64,000 nt of DNA, taken from Lineus longissimus. Taxonomy: Eukaryota > Nemertea > Pilidiophora > Heteronemertea > Lineidae. Each line of letters starts with the position of its first letter. Positions within the stretch are counted from its first letter, which is position 1. Below are positions 54,458 through 62,267 of the stretch, in pieces. The notes beneath the pieces were generated by a model, which saw only the letters and a list, made by a program, of their open reading frames with translations, was not told the origin of the DNA and searched no databases. The stretch is taken from positions 7,190,001 through 7,254,000 of the forward strand of contig NC_088316.1 of NCBI RefSeq assembly GCF_910592395.1. The letters are read 5' to 3'. A program made the position numbers and the translations under genes.

Positions 54458-55395
54458 AGGGAATACTAGAGCTCAATGGGTTAATGTAATCATGACTTAC
54501 TGTATTCCAACAGAAAGTACACGTCAATAGCTTTCCAAGGATATATCATTGCAAATATCCATTGAGAAATGGCAGAGAAATGAACCCTTGAAGTTCGCAC
54601 ATCTTGATAGTCCCAGCGTATTCCAATAAATGCTGTAGGCCTACAATACAGCTGTTACAGTGATTAATCATTGTTGCTTGAATCTATTTAAAATAATGTT
54701 GACAGTGTCTGCATGTACATGGTAACATATGTTACCAAACAATACTCACGTCCCAAAGTATTACAAAAGTCTATTGTTCGTTAATGCGTTTATCCGACAG
54801 AATTTCCAGACATTATTTTAACGACCGCAAAAATAATTTTCAGCGCTGAAAATATTTTCTAAAATTCTGTCGGATAAACGCATTAAGACACAATAGGCCT
54901 TTTCATGTTTTTGACAAGCAAAAATAATTAATGATTGCAACATCTGATATGGCCATTGTACAACTGAATATCACTATGGTTTAAAGGCAAATGTTATTCT
55001 AACGTCACACTTCCTCCATCTGGTGAGATTGTGCGTAACTGAAATCTTCATTCATCTTGCAGACAACCACTGGTAGGCCCTAGTTGACGACGACTGTGTC
55101 CATTCACATGTACCCTGGTGTGCCCTGGTGACACTGAGTTGTTCAGTTCTTCATGAGCTAGGTGATGACGTCATGGGCGGGAATTTTTGAACTACCGGTA
55201 GTCAAAGATATATGTAATTCTGCTTAAAGGGATTAGATGCGGTGGTTTATCTGTGTAGTAAGGGGAATGATGTACAGTTTGACACCATGTGGCGCCACCT
55301 GTAGTATTTCTATTTACTGTGGAACCAAGTGGTTTTTAGAGGTCTTAATTTTGCCTGGAAAATGTAACATAATTTTACTAGTAAATAAATAGAAA
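54458..55395. other. Region left of Polinton genes
   Basis: No gene is supported. The left terminal inverted repeat of the Polinton should start somewhere here, but it cannot be recognised without the right end, which is outside the window. Confidence 0.4.
54772..54895. mobile_element. Small palindromic MITE, 124 bp
   Basis: Arms of about 25 bases beginning TTAATGCGTTTATCCGACAG are exact inverses (about 54781-54805 and 54862-54886). CTATTGT and ACAATAG extend the pairing outside after a three-base mismatch. No coding. Confidence 0.7.
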
Positions 55396-56652
55396 ATGGC
55401 AACAGGATATTTATTAAATACCGAAAGGGCACATAAGATTCCACTTGGTTTGAAAGCTGAGAGGCAGCATCATATCATTACTCATAACCCATCATCTGCT
55501 AACCCCAAAGAAACACTGTATGTTAGAATACCGGCATTGCGAGAGAATACATTCTTTGTACCTAAATCTCTTTATCTGTCTGCTGATGTAACCATTTCTG
55601 GTGATTCTAAAAATAGTGTTGTAAATAATCTTGGTAGAAACCTGATTTCAAAGATGGTGGTTAAGTGGGGAACAGAGCAGATATTTGACCTTGACGAATA
55701 CAGTCATTATTCTACATTTAAAGATCTGTGGTTTACAGAAGAAGAAAGAAATGATAGAGTTTTTCAGGGTATTCAGTCAAAAAATCTTAGAGAATTAAGA
55801 TCAGGAGTCGCTGAAGCTGATGTCACTGGAGAAACAGCTAATGAAAAGACTTTAAAGAAAGTGTTTGACAAGAAGTACAAAATACCATTAGATTTTGAAC
55901 TATTCCATCATCATGCTCCATTTTACAAGTTTCCAATTCAAGAAGATGTTATCATTGAAATAACTTTAGCACCAAAGGAGGAAATCATAGTCACCACAAC
56001 CACAGCTAGCATGGGCTACAAACTAGAGAATATTTGTTTTGAATATGATACCGTAACCAACAAAATGATTGCTAGTCAATTGAGTAACAAGTACAACTCT
56101 GGATTCTCAATATTTTATGATTGGGTAGACCATTTTAAGACAGTCAATGTTACTGCTAATGAAACACTAATTAATGAGAACATCAACTTTCCAAGAATGT
56201 CTATTAAAGGATTATTATTACTATTTGTGTCTGACTATGTAGATGGAGCTAGAGATTCAGAGAAGTTTGAAAACCCTAACATAAGTAAAGTGCAGATCAC
56301 AATAGAGGGTGTTGCCAATCAGGTGTTCCCAGAAGGAATGAGAATGATGGATCAATGGGAGGAGATCAAGAAACATTTTATGTCTGAAGATTTGAAGAAA
56401 ACTCATGACTGTAACATGACCATGGAGAAATACTATGGTGATTCTAATCACTATGGTTTATGGTTGGACCTGAGAACTTCTGAGGATAATCGCCTTCACG
56501 GATCAGGAAAGAAGCTCCAGAACACAAAAGATGGTATTCAATTATCTATTACAAAGAAATCTGGAAAGGGACCATACAAAATGCACATATTCGTGGTTTC
56601 TGACGCCCAGGTAAACATCCAGAATTCTCAGATTGCTTCACTCCAGCACTGA
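55396..56652 (+). CDS. Major capsid protein, double jelly-roll type
   Basis: 418 residues, open throughout. The overall pattern (an N-terminal ERAHKIPLGLKAERQHHI segment, KMVVKWGTEQIFDLDEYSHY, PLDFELFHHHAPFYKFPIQE and a C-terminal KKSGKGPYKMHIFVVSD) matches Polinton/adintovirus hexon-like capsid proteins. Known members form trimers with two jelly rolls that build an icosahedral shell. The start is taken at the first ATG. The stop codon lies in the loop of a CAGCAC/GTGCTG hairpin (56644-56659). Confidence 0.8.
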   Translation: MATGYLLNTERAHKIPLGLKAERQHHIITHNPSSANPKETLYVRIPALRENTFFVPKSLYLSADVTISGDSKNSVVNNLGRNLISKMVVKWGTEQIFDLDEYSHYSTFKDLWFTEEERNDRVFQGIQSKNLRELRSGVAEADVTGETANEKTLKKVFDKKYKIPLDFELFHHHAPFYKFPIQEDVIIEITLAPKEEIIVTTTTASMGYKLENICFEYDTVTNKMIASQLSNKYNSGFSIFYDWVDHFKTVNVTANETLINENINFPRMSIKGLLLLFVSDYVDGARDSEKFENPNISKVQITIEGVANQVFPEGMRMMDQWEEIKKHFMSEDLKKTHDCNMTMEKYYGDSNHYGLWLDLRTSEDNRLHGSGKKLQNTKDGIQLSITKKSGKGPYKMHIFVVSDAQVNIQNSQIASLQH

Positions 56653-56731
56653 GGTGCTGCAAGAACAAAAGTTCGCTCCAACACTGAATACTAGATAAAT
56701 GAGTTTTACTAGTGATTTTCTAAGTAATTAA

Positions 56732-56968
56732 ATGGATACACCAGGAAAGAAAGATATCATAAATACACTGTATCAAAGTTTACTGTTGGCATCAACAACA
56801 ATTGGTTACTCTATGTTACTGAAAAGGTTCTTGAGAATCAATATTGGTCCCCCAAGTCAGGCCGACCTAGAGGAAATTCTTAAACTGGGAGGAACTGTAG
56901 CTACTAGTAATGGAACATTAGAGTACCTTTACGATCAAGGAATCCTACCCAGAAATATTATGAAGTAA
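56732..56968 (+). CDS. Small conserved Polinton protein
   Basis: 78 residues beginning MDTPGKKDIINTLYQSLLLA. It has a central hydrophobic stretch and a KLGGTVATSNGTLEYL segment. Short proteins like this sit between the capsid genes in related elements, but I know no assigned function. The start has the ATTAAATG context and lies 79 nt after the MCP stop. Confidence 0.65.
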   Translation: MDTPGKKDIINTLYQSLLLASTTIGYSMLLKRFLRINIGPPSQADLEEILKLGGTVATSNGTLEYLYDQGILPRNIMK

Positions 56969-57025
56969 GAATAATTTACTTATTTGATAAAAGGTAAATT
57001 TGAAAACGAAAATTTGCTTAAGTAA

Positions 57026-57793
57026 ATGATTACTGTAATGAACATAGATTCAAGTGACTATCCAGATCAGAGTTCAAGTGATTTAACAGTCAATCTCAAG
57101 ACTGAAATTCAAGATGCATGTAGCATCACTTTAACTTTTGCAGTAATACCTTGTACATTCTACAACATAAGTGCAGCCAGGGAGAATAACCGAATCAAAG
57201 TTAAGGGGTTTGATGTGGCAGAGATTACGCTACCAGATGGTCTCTATGACCTACAGAGCTTTTCAAAAGTATTTGCGGATAAGTTGAAAGAAAATAGTAT
57301 GAGTAGAGGTGCTGTCAGATTTGACCTTGAAGAACCAACAGGTAAGGCCATCTTACACTTCCTAAAGAGAAAAAATGAGGCGCATTATCAGATCTATTTT
57401 CTTGGTAAAAGTAATGAATTATTTGGCATGAAATCAGAATGGCCTTACCCTTTAGACAATAAAAGTAAGGATGATGTTGTAAGCGAGAAACCCATCAATT
57501 TTAGACCAATTAACCATTTTGTTTTTCACTGTGACATAATCGAATCTAATAGTGTATTAAGTAATGGTGAAGCATCTGATGTGCTAACAACAAGACCAAT
57601 AAAGGAAGCTAATTTTGGGGATTTAATAGCATACACATTTGAGAAACCAATAGCAATTCCCTGTAAACCAAGATTCAATAAGCTGAATATTCGCTTAAAT
57701 GATGAAAAAGGTGAAATCATCGATCTTAATGGTCATAATGTACAGTACCAATTGGTATTAACTCGAGCTATGCTCTCAGGGACACATCATTGA
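57026..57793 (+). CDS. Minor capsid (penton-like) protein
   Basis: 255 residues starting MITVMNIDSSDYPDQSSSDL. The early beta-rich segment (DACSITLTFAVIPCTFYNIS) and DLQSFSKVFADKL resemble the single jelly-roll penton protein of Polintons and adintoviruses. It would fill the vertices of the capsid. The position just downstream of the MCP fits. The last codons contain a 19-nt sequence, CTCGAGCTATGCTCTCAGG, that also occurs in the PolB gene. Start context AGTAAATG. Confidence 0.75.
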   Translation: MITVMNIDSSDYPDQSSSDLTVNLKTEIQDACSITLTFAVIPCTFYNISAARENNRIKVKGFDVAEITLPDGLYDLQSFSKVFADKLKENSMSRGAVRFDLEEPTGKAILHFLKRKNEAHYQIYFLGKSNELFGMKSEWPYPLDNKSKDDVVSEKPINFRPINHFVFHCDIIESNSVLSNGEASDVLTTRPIKEANFGDLIAYTFEKPIAIPCKPRFNKLNIRLNDEKGEIIDLNGHNVQYQLVLTRAMLSGTHH

Positions 57794-57815
57794 AATTAAA
57801 ATTCATTGGAATTAA

Positions 57816-58274
57816 ATGGCTGGCATTGGCATGTTATTTGGATCTGCAATAATCAATGGATTAGCATTCACTGGATCCGGTTACCTTTTTAAAAAACTAG
57901 ACAAGAATGGCTATGAGACTGAAGTGAAAAGACATGATTTGGCTCAGGAGCAATTGCAAAGAGCATCCACAGAATGGGATGAGCATAGGAAAAGTACCAT
58001 TGACTTTGTTAATCTTGAATTAAAGAGAGAAAGAGACGCTTCTATTGATTTTAACAATACTGATTCAGCACTTACTGTTTACAATCATTTACATCCAGAA
58101 AGAACTATTGTACTACCTCAGCGACCACAATTAAGTGATTACTACCAACCTAGTGATGAAATGAAGAAATACGAGTACCTATGGATTATCCTAGGACTTA
58201 GTGGTTTAGGGTTAATAATTTATTATTTTACTAGGGTTAGAAAGACTAAGACCACTGATCGGACACAGTCCTGA
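57816..58274 (+). CDS. Membrane protein of the virion-type module
   Basis: 152 residues. A Gly-rich hydrophobic N-terminus (MAGIGMLFGSAIINGLAFTG), a charged helical middle (about 28-80), then one strong transmembrane segment at about 121-138 (YLWIILGLSGLGLIIYYF) with a basic tail. It lies between the penton-like gene and the packaging ATPase. By analogy it may be a structural or membrane-active protein; no specific function is known to me. Start context ATTAAATG. Confidence 0.65.
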   Translation: MAGIGMLFGSAIINGLAFTGSGYLFKKLDKNGYETEVKRHDLAQEQLQRASTEWDEHRKSTIDFVNLELKRERDASIDFNNTDSALTVYNHLHPERTIVLPQRPQLSDYYQPSDEMKKYEYLWIILGLSGLGLIIYYFTRVRKTKTTDRTQS

Positions 58275-58294
58275 TGATCGGACACAGTCCTGAT
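58257..58294. terminator. Tandem GGAC-ACA-GTCC hairpins between convergent genes
   Basis: A 19-bp unit, GATCGGACACAGTCCTGAT, is repeated twice in tandem. Each unit contains a four-base-pair stem with a triloop. They lie at the meeting point of the membrane-protein gene (ends 58274) and the ATPase gene (ends 58309 on the other strand). A role in transcript 3'-end formation is inference. Confidence 0.5.
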
Positions 58295-58308
58295 GATCAG
58301 AAGCGGGA

Positions 58309-58929
58309 CTAAGATTTTTGATGGGAAAGAGTAAATCCAAATGGATGTTGTAGTCTAATGATCAGTTTTGATCCTTTTTTCATCTTAAGTTCTTCTATGT
58401 AGTACTGTCTTTTCTCCTTAGGAATAACACTGTTTTCTTCTAAGGCATCTTTCATGGCTGATTCATCCTTATTAAAAAATAATACTAAAATTCTTATGTT
58501 CTCTCTGTAGTCCTTAACAACTGAATTGTACTTCTGAACTAGTAACCAAACAGTGAGATTGTAGTGCCTGCCGGAAAAGGCAAGATTACATAACTCGGAC
58601 ACCTTCTTTTTTGTGTCTCTCAAATTAGCACAGTCATCAATGAGGAATAATGTGTTGGAACCAGCAAAGGTCAGAGTAGCAAACTGAAGCACAAGGTCCA
58701 AATTACTGGCCACAGCTTCGGGATTAACTATGTAGACGTTCTTGTCTTGATAAATCCATTTCCTTTCATATGTCTTATTGTTGAAATATGTTGGACAGAA
58801 AATTACTATGTTCTGGAACTTGTGCCGATACTCCTTTTCTAAGAGGTCAAGGGCAAAATATGTCTTACCACAATTGGTAACACCAGAAATTAACATATTG
58901 TGTGGCTCGTAAATAAATACTTCACTCAT
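58309..58929 (-). CDS. FtsK/HerA-type genome packaging ATPase
   Basis: 206 residues. Walker A GVTNCGKT at 16-23; Walker B NTLFLIDD at about 93-100; arginine-rich C-terminal half. This matches the A32-like packaging ATPases of Polintons and large DNA viruses, which pump DNA into the capsid. It is divergent from the integrase, with start codons 4 nt apart in a shared palindrome. Confidence 0.85.
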   Translation of the reverse strand: MSEVFIYEPHNMLISGVTNCGKTYFALDLLEKEYRHKFQNIVIFCPTYFNNKTYERKWIYQDKNVYIVNPEAVASNLDLVLQFATLTFAGSNTLFLIDDCANLRDTKKKVSELCNLAFSGRHYNLTVWLLVQKYNSVVKDYRENIRILVLFFNKDESAMKDALEENSVIPKEKRQYYIEELKMKKGSKLIIRLQHPFGFTLSHQKS

Positions 58930-58936
58930 TTAAATG
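58927..58936. promoter_or_regulatory. Shared divergent start palindrome CATTTAAATG
   Basis: A ten-base perfect palindrome that supplies both start codons, ATPase on the minus strand and integrase on the plus strand, each within a TTTAAATG context. Divergent transcription from this point leaves almost no room for 5' leaders. Confidence 0.6.
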
Positions 58937-60028
58937 AATGTAAAGGATGACACACAGCAGTATCTAAGGGATTTGTACTACAACCCTGAGAGTCCCGTGG
59001 CTTACAGTTCTTTGAGTAAGATGTGGAAACAGGTCAAGGAAGATGGTAAACTTATTAAAAAAAAAGAAGTGAAAGAATTTCTAGAAACACTACCAACTCA
59101 CCAACTACACAAACCGGCCATTAAGAAATTCACCTTCAGGAAGACAATGGTATCGTACATCGATCAACAATGGCAAGCAGATCTGGTTGACATGCAGAAA
59201 TTCGAGAGTAAGAATAAGGGTTTCAGATTCATTTTAACAGTCATAGATCTAGTTAGTCGTTTTTCTTGGGCTCTAGCAGTTAAGAGTAAGAGGGGAGAAG
59301 AAATCAGAGATGCATTTAAAGTGATATTTGAGGAAGCAAAACCAACGAAAATCCAGTTTGATGACGGTAAAGAATTTTACAACAAACACTTCAAGGAACT
59401 TTTAACAGAAAATGACATAGACTGGTTCTCCACAAAATCTGATAAGAAGGCAGCAGTAGTAGAGAGATTCAATAGAACCCTTAAAGAAAAAATGTGGCGT
59501 TATTTCACCGCTAAGGAGACTGACAAGTGGATTGATGTTCTGGATGACCTGGTCAGCGGCTACAATAACACATTTCACTGATCAATAGGTATGAAACCTG
59601 TAGACGCCAGAAAGATGGAAAACGAAGGAACAGTGTGGTACAATCTTTACGGTCTTCACCTCAAAGAGACATTTGGTGATCCAAAGTACAAAGTAGGTGA
59701 CAGTGTAAGAATTTCAAAGTACAAGTCCATTTTCGGTAAAGGTTACATGCCCAACTACACTGAGGAGGTGTTCCAAATCAAACAGATCATATTTACTCAC
59801 CCTATCGTCTACCAGCTTGAGGATTACCACAAAGAAGAAATTCAAGGATATTTCTATGAAGAGGAATTGAGCTATTTTCCTAATCCTGACCAGCTAGAGT
59901 ACAAGATCGAGAAAATCCTAAGGTACAAGACCAGTAAAGGCAAGAAATACGGATTAGTGAAGTGGAAGGGTTACAGTGATAAGTTCAATGAATGGTTACC
60001 AGTTTCTGATATCAAATCATTGAAATGA
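58934..60028 (+). pseudogene. Polinton integrase with C-terminal chromodomain, one in-frame stop
   Basis: The catalytic core has Asp83 (WQADLVDMQKF), Asp143/144 (IQFDDGKEFYN) and Glu177 (VVERFNRTLKEK), a DDE triad of the retroviral-integrase type. After residue 215 an in-frame TGA (59579-59581) interrupts it. The same frame continues with the SIGMKPVDA block, an SH3-like region and a chromodomain (YKIEKILRYKTSKGKKYGLV, then KWKGYSDKFNEW) to 60028. The chromodomain is typical of Polinton integrases and binds histone tails in relatives. Without readthrough the product lacks its C-terminal part. Confidence 0.85.
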
Positions 60029-60043
60029 AATAAAGTCTCTAAA

Positions 60044-60069
60044 GTGACTTAAGTCACAAGAACAAGTTC
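60044..60069. terminator. Palindromes downstream of integrase
   Basis: A perfect 14-bp palindrome GTGACTTAAGTCAC (60044-60057) is followed by GAAC-AA-GTTC (60060-60069), 16 nt past the integrase stop. Comparable hairpins follow other genes of the element. Confidence 0.45.
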
Positions 60070-60116
60070 GAAAAACGTAATTTAAAAAAAAAATGTCCTA
60101 CTAAATAAAGAAAGAA

Positions 60117-61073
60117 ATGGATGGAGCAATATTTAATGCTACTGTCAATGTGTATCAGCAACAACCTATGTATCAGCAGCAACCTATGTTTCAGCAGCAA
60201 CCTATGTATCAGCAACAACCAGTAATTTCAGGACCTACAATTTATTGTGTTAAGTGCTGTGAAAAGAAACTTGAAATTAATTTTGAAAAGAACAGGCGTA
60301 ATAAACTACTTGATTACTGTAAAGAATGTGGTTCAAGTAAAATCAAGGGATGTAATAAATGTTATGAACATAAATTACTAAGTGATGGTGAATTTGGTAA
60401 AGACGGAAATAGAGGTAACTGTAGATCATGTTTTAATTCATATTACAAAAAGGATTACCTTGACCAAAATGGTAATAGAGACAGACACAAAATTAGAGTT
60501 GGTCTAAACCGCATTTCTAAGGGAGAGTGTAAAGGTAATTCCTCATTTAATCTAGGATGTACAGACAGTTTCTTCTCACAGTGGTTAAAGTACCAGAGGA
60601 GTCTATCTCCAATAGGACAAAGTCCCGAGAACAGAGTTCGAATAGTAGAAGAAGAGTTGGATCATGTCTTACCAATCAAGGAATTCAAAGATAAACCTGA
60701 ACTGTGCTTTGCTTGGTTTAACATTAGACCAATGGAAAAGACAGAAAACAGACAGAAGAGTGCTAAAGTAGACTACACACTATTTAAGGATCAATTGGAT
60801 AGGTCAATGGATTTCATGGTAAAAATGAGAAGTGAAAACTGGTTTGTCTTTCGAGACCAGGATGTAATACCAAATTGGAAAATAGTGATATCACAGCATT
60901 TCGGGGATTATCTTCGTGATGAAAATATGATTCTGCTTGATAGATTATCGAATTTAAATAATAACATGAGAATGAACCAGAACATTAACATATGTAGTCA
61001 GACAGAAATCATAAACGAGATGATTAAGTTGAATAATAGACTTGAAAGAAATTTACTCTTTGCAGTGAATTGA
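60117..61073 (+). CDS. Zinc-binding HNH-like endonuclease candidate
   Basis: 318 residues. N-terminal QQQPMY/QQQPMF repeats (about 14-35) form a low-complexity tail. Then come several Cys pairs: CVKCC (44-48), CKECG (68-72), CNKCY (79-83) and CRSCF (102-106). A later segment has LDHVLPIKEF (181-190), FNIRPMEKTENRQKSAK (201-217), the Asp-His...Asn...Asn pattern of HNH nucleases like those of large DNA viruses. A nicking or recombination role is inference. The C-terminus is Asn-rich. The start lacks the TAAATG motif. Confidence 0.6.
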   Translation: MDGAIFNATVNVYQQQPMYQQQPMFQQQPMYQQQPVISGPTIYCVKCCEKKLEINFEKNRRNKLLDYCKECGSSKIKGCNKCYEHKLLSDGEFGKDGNRGNCRSCFNSYYKKDYLDQNGNRDRHKIRVGLNRISKGECKGNSSFNLGCTDSFFSQWLKYQRSLSPIGQSPENRVRIVEEELDHVLPIKEFKDKPELCFAWFNIRPMEKTENRQKSAKVDYTLFKDQLDRSMDFMVKMRSENWFVFRDQDVIPNWKIVISQHFGDYLRDENMILLDRLSNLNNNMRMNQNINICSQTEIINEMIKLNNRLERNLLFAVN

Positions 61074-61092
61074 TTTTATTTTACTTAATTAA

Positions 61093-61380
61093 ATGAATAG
61101 AACTTGGGCTTACACAAAACGACCACGTAATTGGAAAGAAAGATTAGAACGATTTCATAGAGAATTAGAGGCAGAAGTAGAGTCAAAGTTGGAGTCTGGT
61201 CCCGAAAAACCTTTAAAACCTGCTGTGCCTGCTGGGACAGAAAAACCTGCTGGGACAGAAAAACCTGTTGGGTCAGAAAAACCTTTAAAATTTAATGTAC
61301 TTCAAAAACCTGTAGTGTCTGTAGGATCAACACTAAACACTAGAAATGACAGAACAACTGATTCTAGTTATTCCCACTAA
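61093..61380 (+). CDS. Small repeat-containing protein, unknown
   Basis: 95 residues. The basic N-terminus is MNRTWAYTKRPRNWKERLER. A Pro/Lys/Glu-rich middle contains three copies of a GTEKPAG/GSEKP-type repeat. No family is recognised. It starts in an AATTAAATG context 19 nt after the preceding stop, and its own stop TAA is separated from the next gene's ATG by only TTAA. Confidence 0.55.
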   Translation: MNRTWAYTKRPRNWKERLERFHRELEAEVESKLESGPEKPLKPAVPAGTEKPAGTEKPVGSEKPLKFNVLQKPVVSVGSTLNTRNDRTTDSSYSH

Positions 61381-61384
61381 TTAA

Positions 61385-62044
61385 ATGGATGGAGACAATA
61401 AGGTTTATCCAGATTTAAGTAATTTAAACTCTGAAAGTCATTTGAACTATGAAAGGTCTGAAAAGCATACAGAAAGTAACCCTCAGGCTTTCAGACTACA
61501 ACAAATATGTGAGGTTAAGAGTTTCTTAGAAAGCGAGATTGAATTTAGAAGAAAGATATTTTCAAAGTACAAAAGAGCATTTAGCGTAATTACTGGCATT
61601 AGCCATTTCCTTAATTTAACTAGCGTAGCAGCCGGATCTGTTGGTGTTTCTGCTCTAGCTGGTGTCATCACTGCACCGATAGGCTTAGCTTTGGGTGGCG
61701 TAACAATAGGTAGTGCCATTATTTCATCAGCCTTAGGCTGGGAGAAAAAGAATATTCTTAAGAAAATTGAAAAACATGAGAATATCAGAATGTTGGCAAT
61801 TTCAAAACTGAACACAATCAATGATTTGGTTAGTAAAGCCTTAACCGATTCTCACATATCTACAGATGAGTTTACTTTGATTCTCAAGGAGAAGGAGAAA
61901 TACATTTCGATGAAAAATGCCATTAGGAAAAAACAAAGGGAGGCAAGTTCAGCTGTTGATGTAGAGTCTTTAAAGAAGACTTTTTTAGAAGAAGGAAAAA
62001 AACTAGCACAGACAGAGATGCTAGAAAAACTAAAAGTTCAGTAA
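61385..62044 (+). CDS. Hydrophobic Polinton-associated protein
   Basis: 219 residues. Charged N-terminal helix (about 36-65), a Gly/Ala-rich hydrophobic stretch at about 66-118 (SVAAGSVGVSALAGVITAPI within it), then a helical C-terminal half including KLNTINDLVSKALTDSHIST. Similar proteins recur in marine invertebrate genomes near Polinton genes. Membrane insertion is likely from the composition; the role is not known. Start context ATTAAATG. Confidence 0.6.
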   Translation: MDGDNKVYPDLSNLNSESHLNYERSEKHTESNPQAFRLQQICEVKSFLESEIEFRRKIFSKYKRAFSVITGISHFLNLTSVAAGSVGVSALAGVITAPIGLALGGVTIGSAIISSALGWEKKNILKKIEKHENIRMLAISKLNTINDLVSKALTDSHISTDEFTLILKEKEKYISMKNAIRKKQREASSAVDVESLKKTFLEEGKKLAQTEMLEKLKVQ

Positions 62045-62267
62045 ATCAAACAGGACCCGGACTACGTCCTAATCCTAATGTGGTGTATCACTATCACTAT
62101 TATCATGACTTCGGTGTTAGGGATGAATTTCACCAAGTAACACTACCATCAGCACCACCCTATTCATTAGTTTAATCTAGCTATGCTCTCAGGTCAAAGC
62201 TCGACTAGGACAAAGTCCGAATAATGATTTTTGCAACTCGAACTTTGTTCTCTGGATGTAGTCCGAC
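62045..62267. other. Intergenic hairpin cluster between convergent genes
   Basis: Contains GGAC-TAC-GTCC (62059-62069), GGAC-AAA-GTCC (62208-62218), GAAC-TTT-GTTC (62240-62250), GGAT-GTA-GTCC (62254-62264) and, at the PolB stop, TCAA...TTGA on the minus strand. A 30-nt stretch at 62177-62206 nearly matches part of PolB. A minor open frame ending at 62175 is noted under findings. Confidence 0.55.

Noticed and set aside
55340-55395. Possible left terminal repeat of the Polinton at the TAATTTTACTAG-like sequence
   Set aside because: A terminal inverted repeat cannot be called without the right end of the element.
59591-60028. Separate small chromodomain gene starting at its own Met
   Set aside because: It is in the same frame as the integrase, follows its in-frame stop directly and contains the integrase C-terminal block, so it is the continuation.
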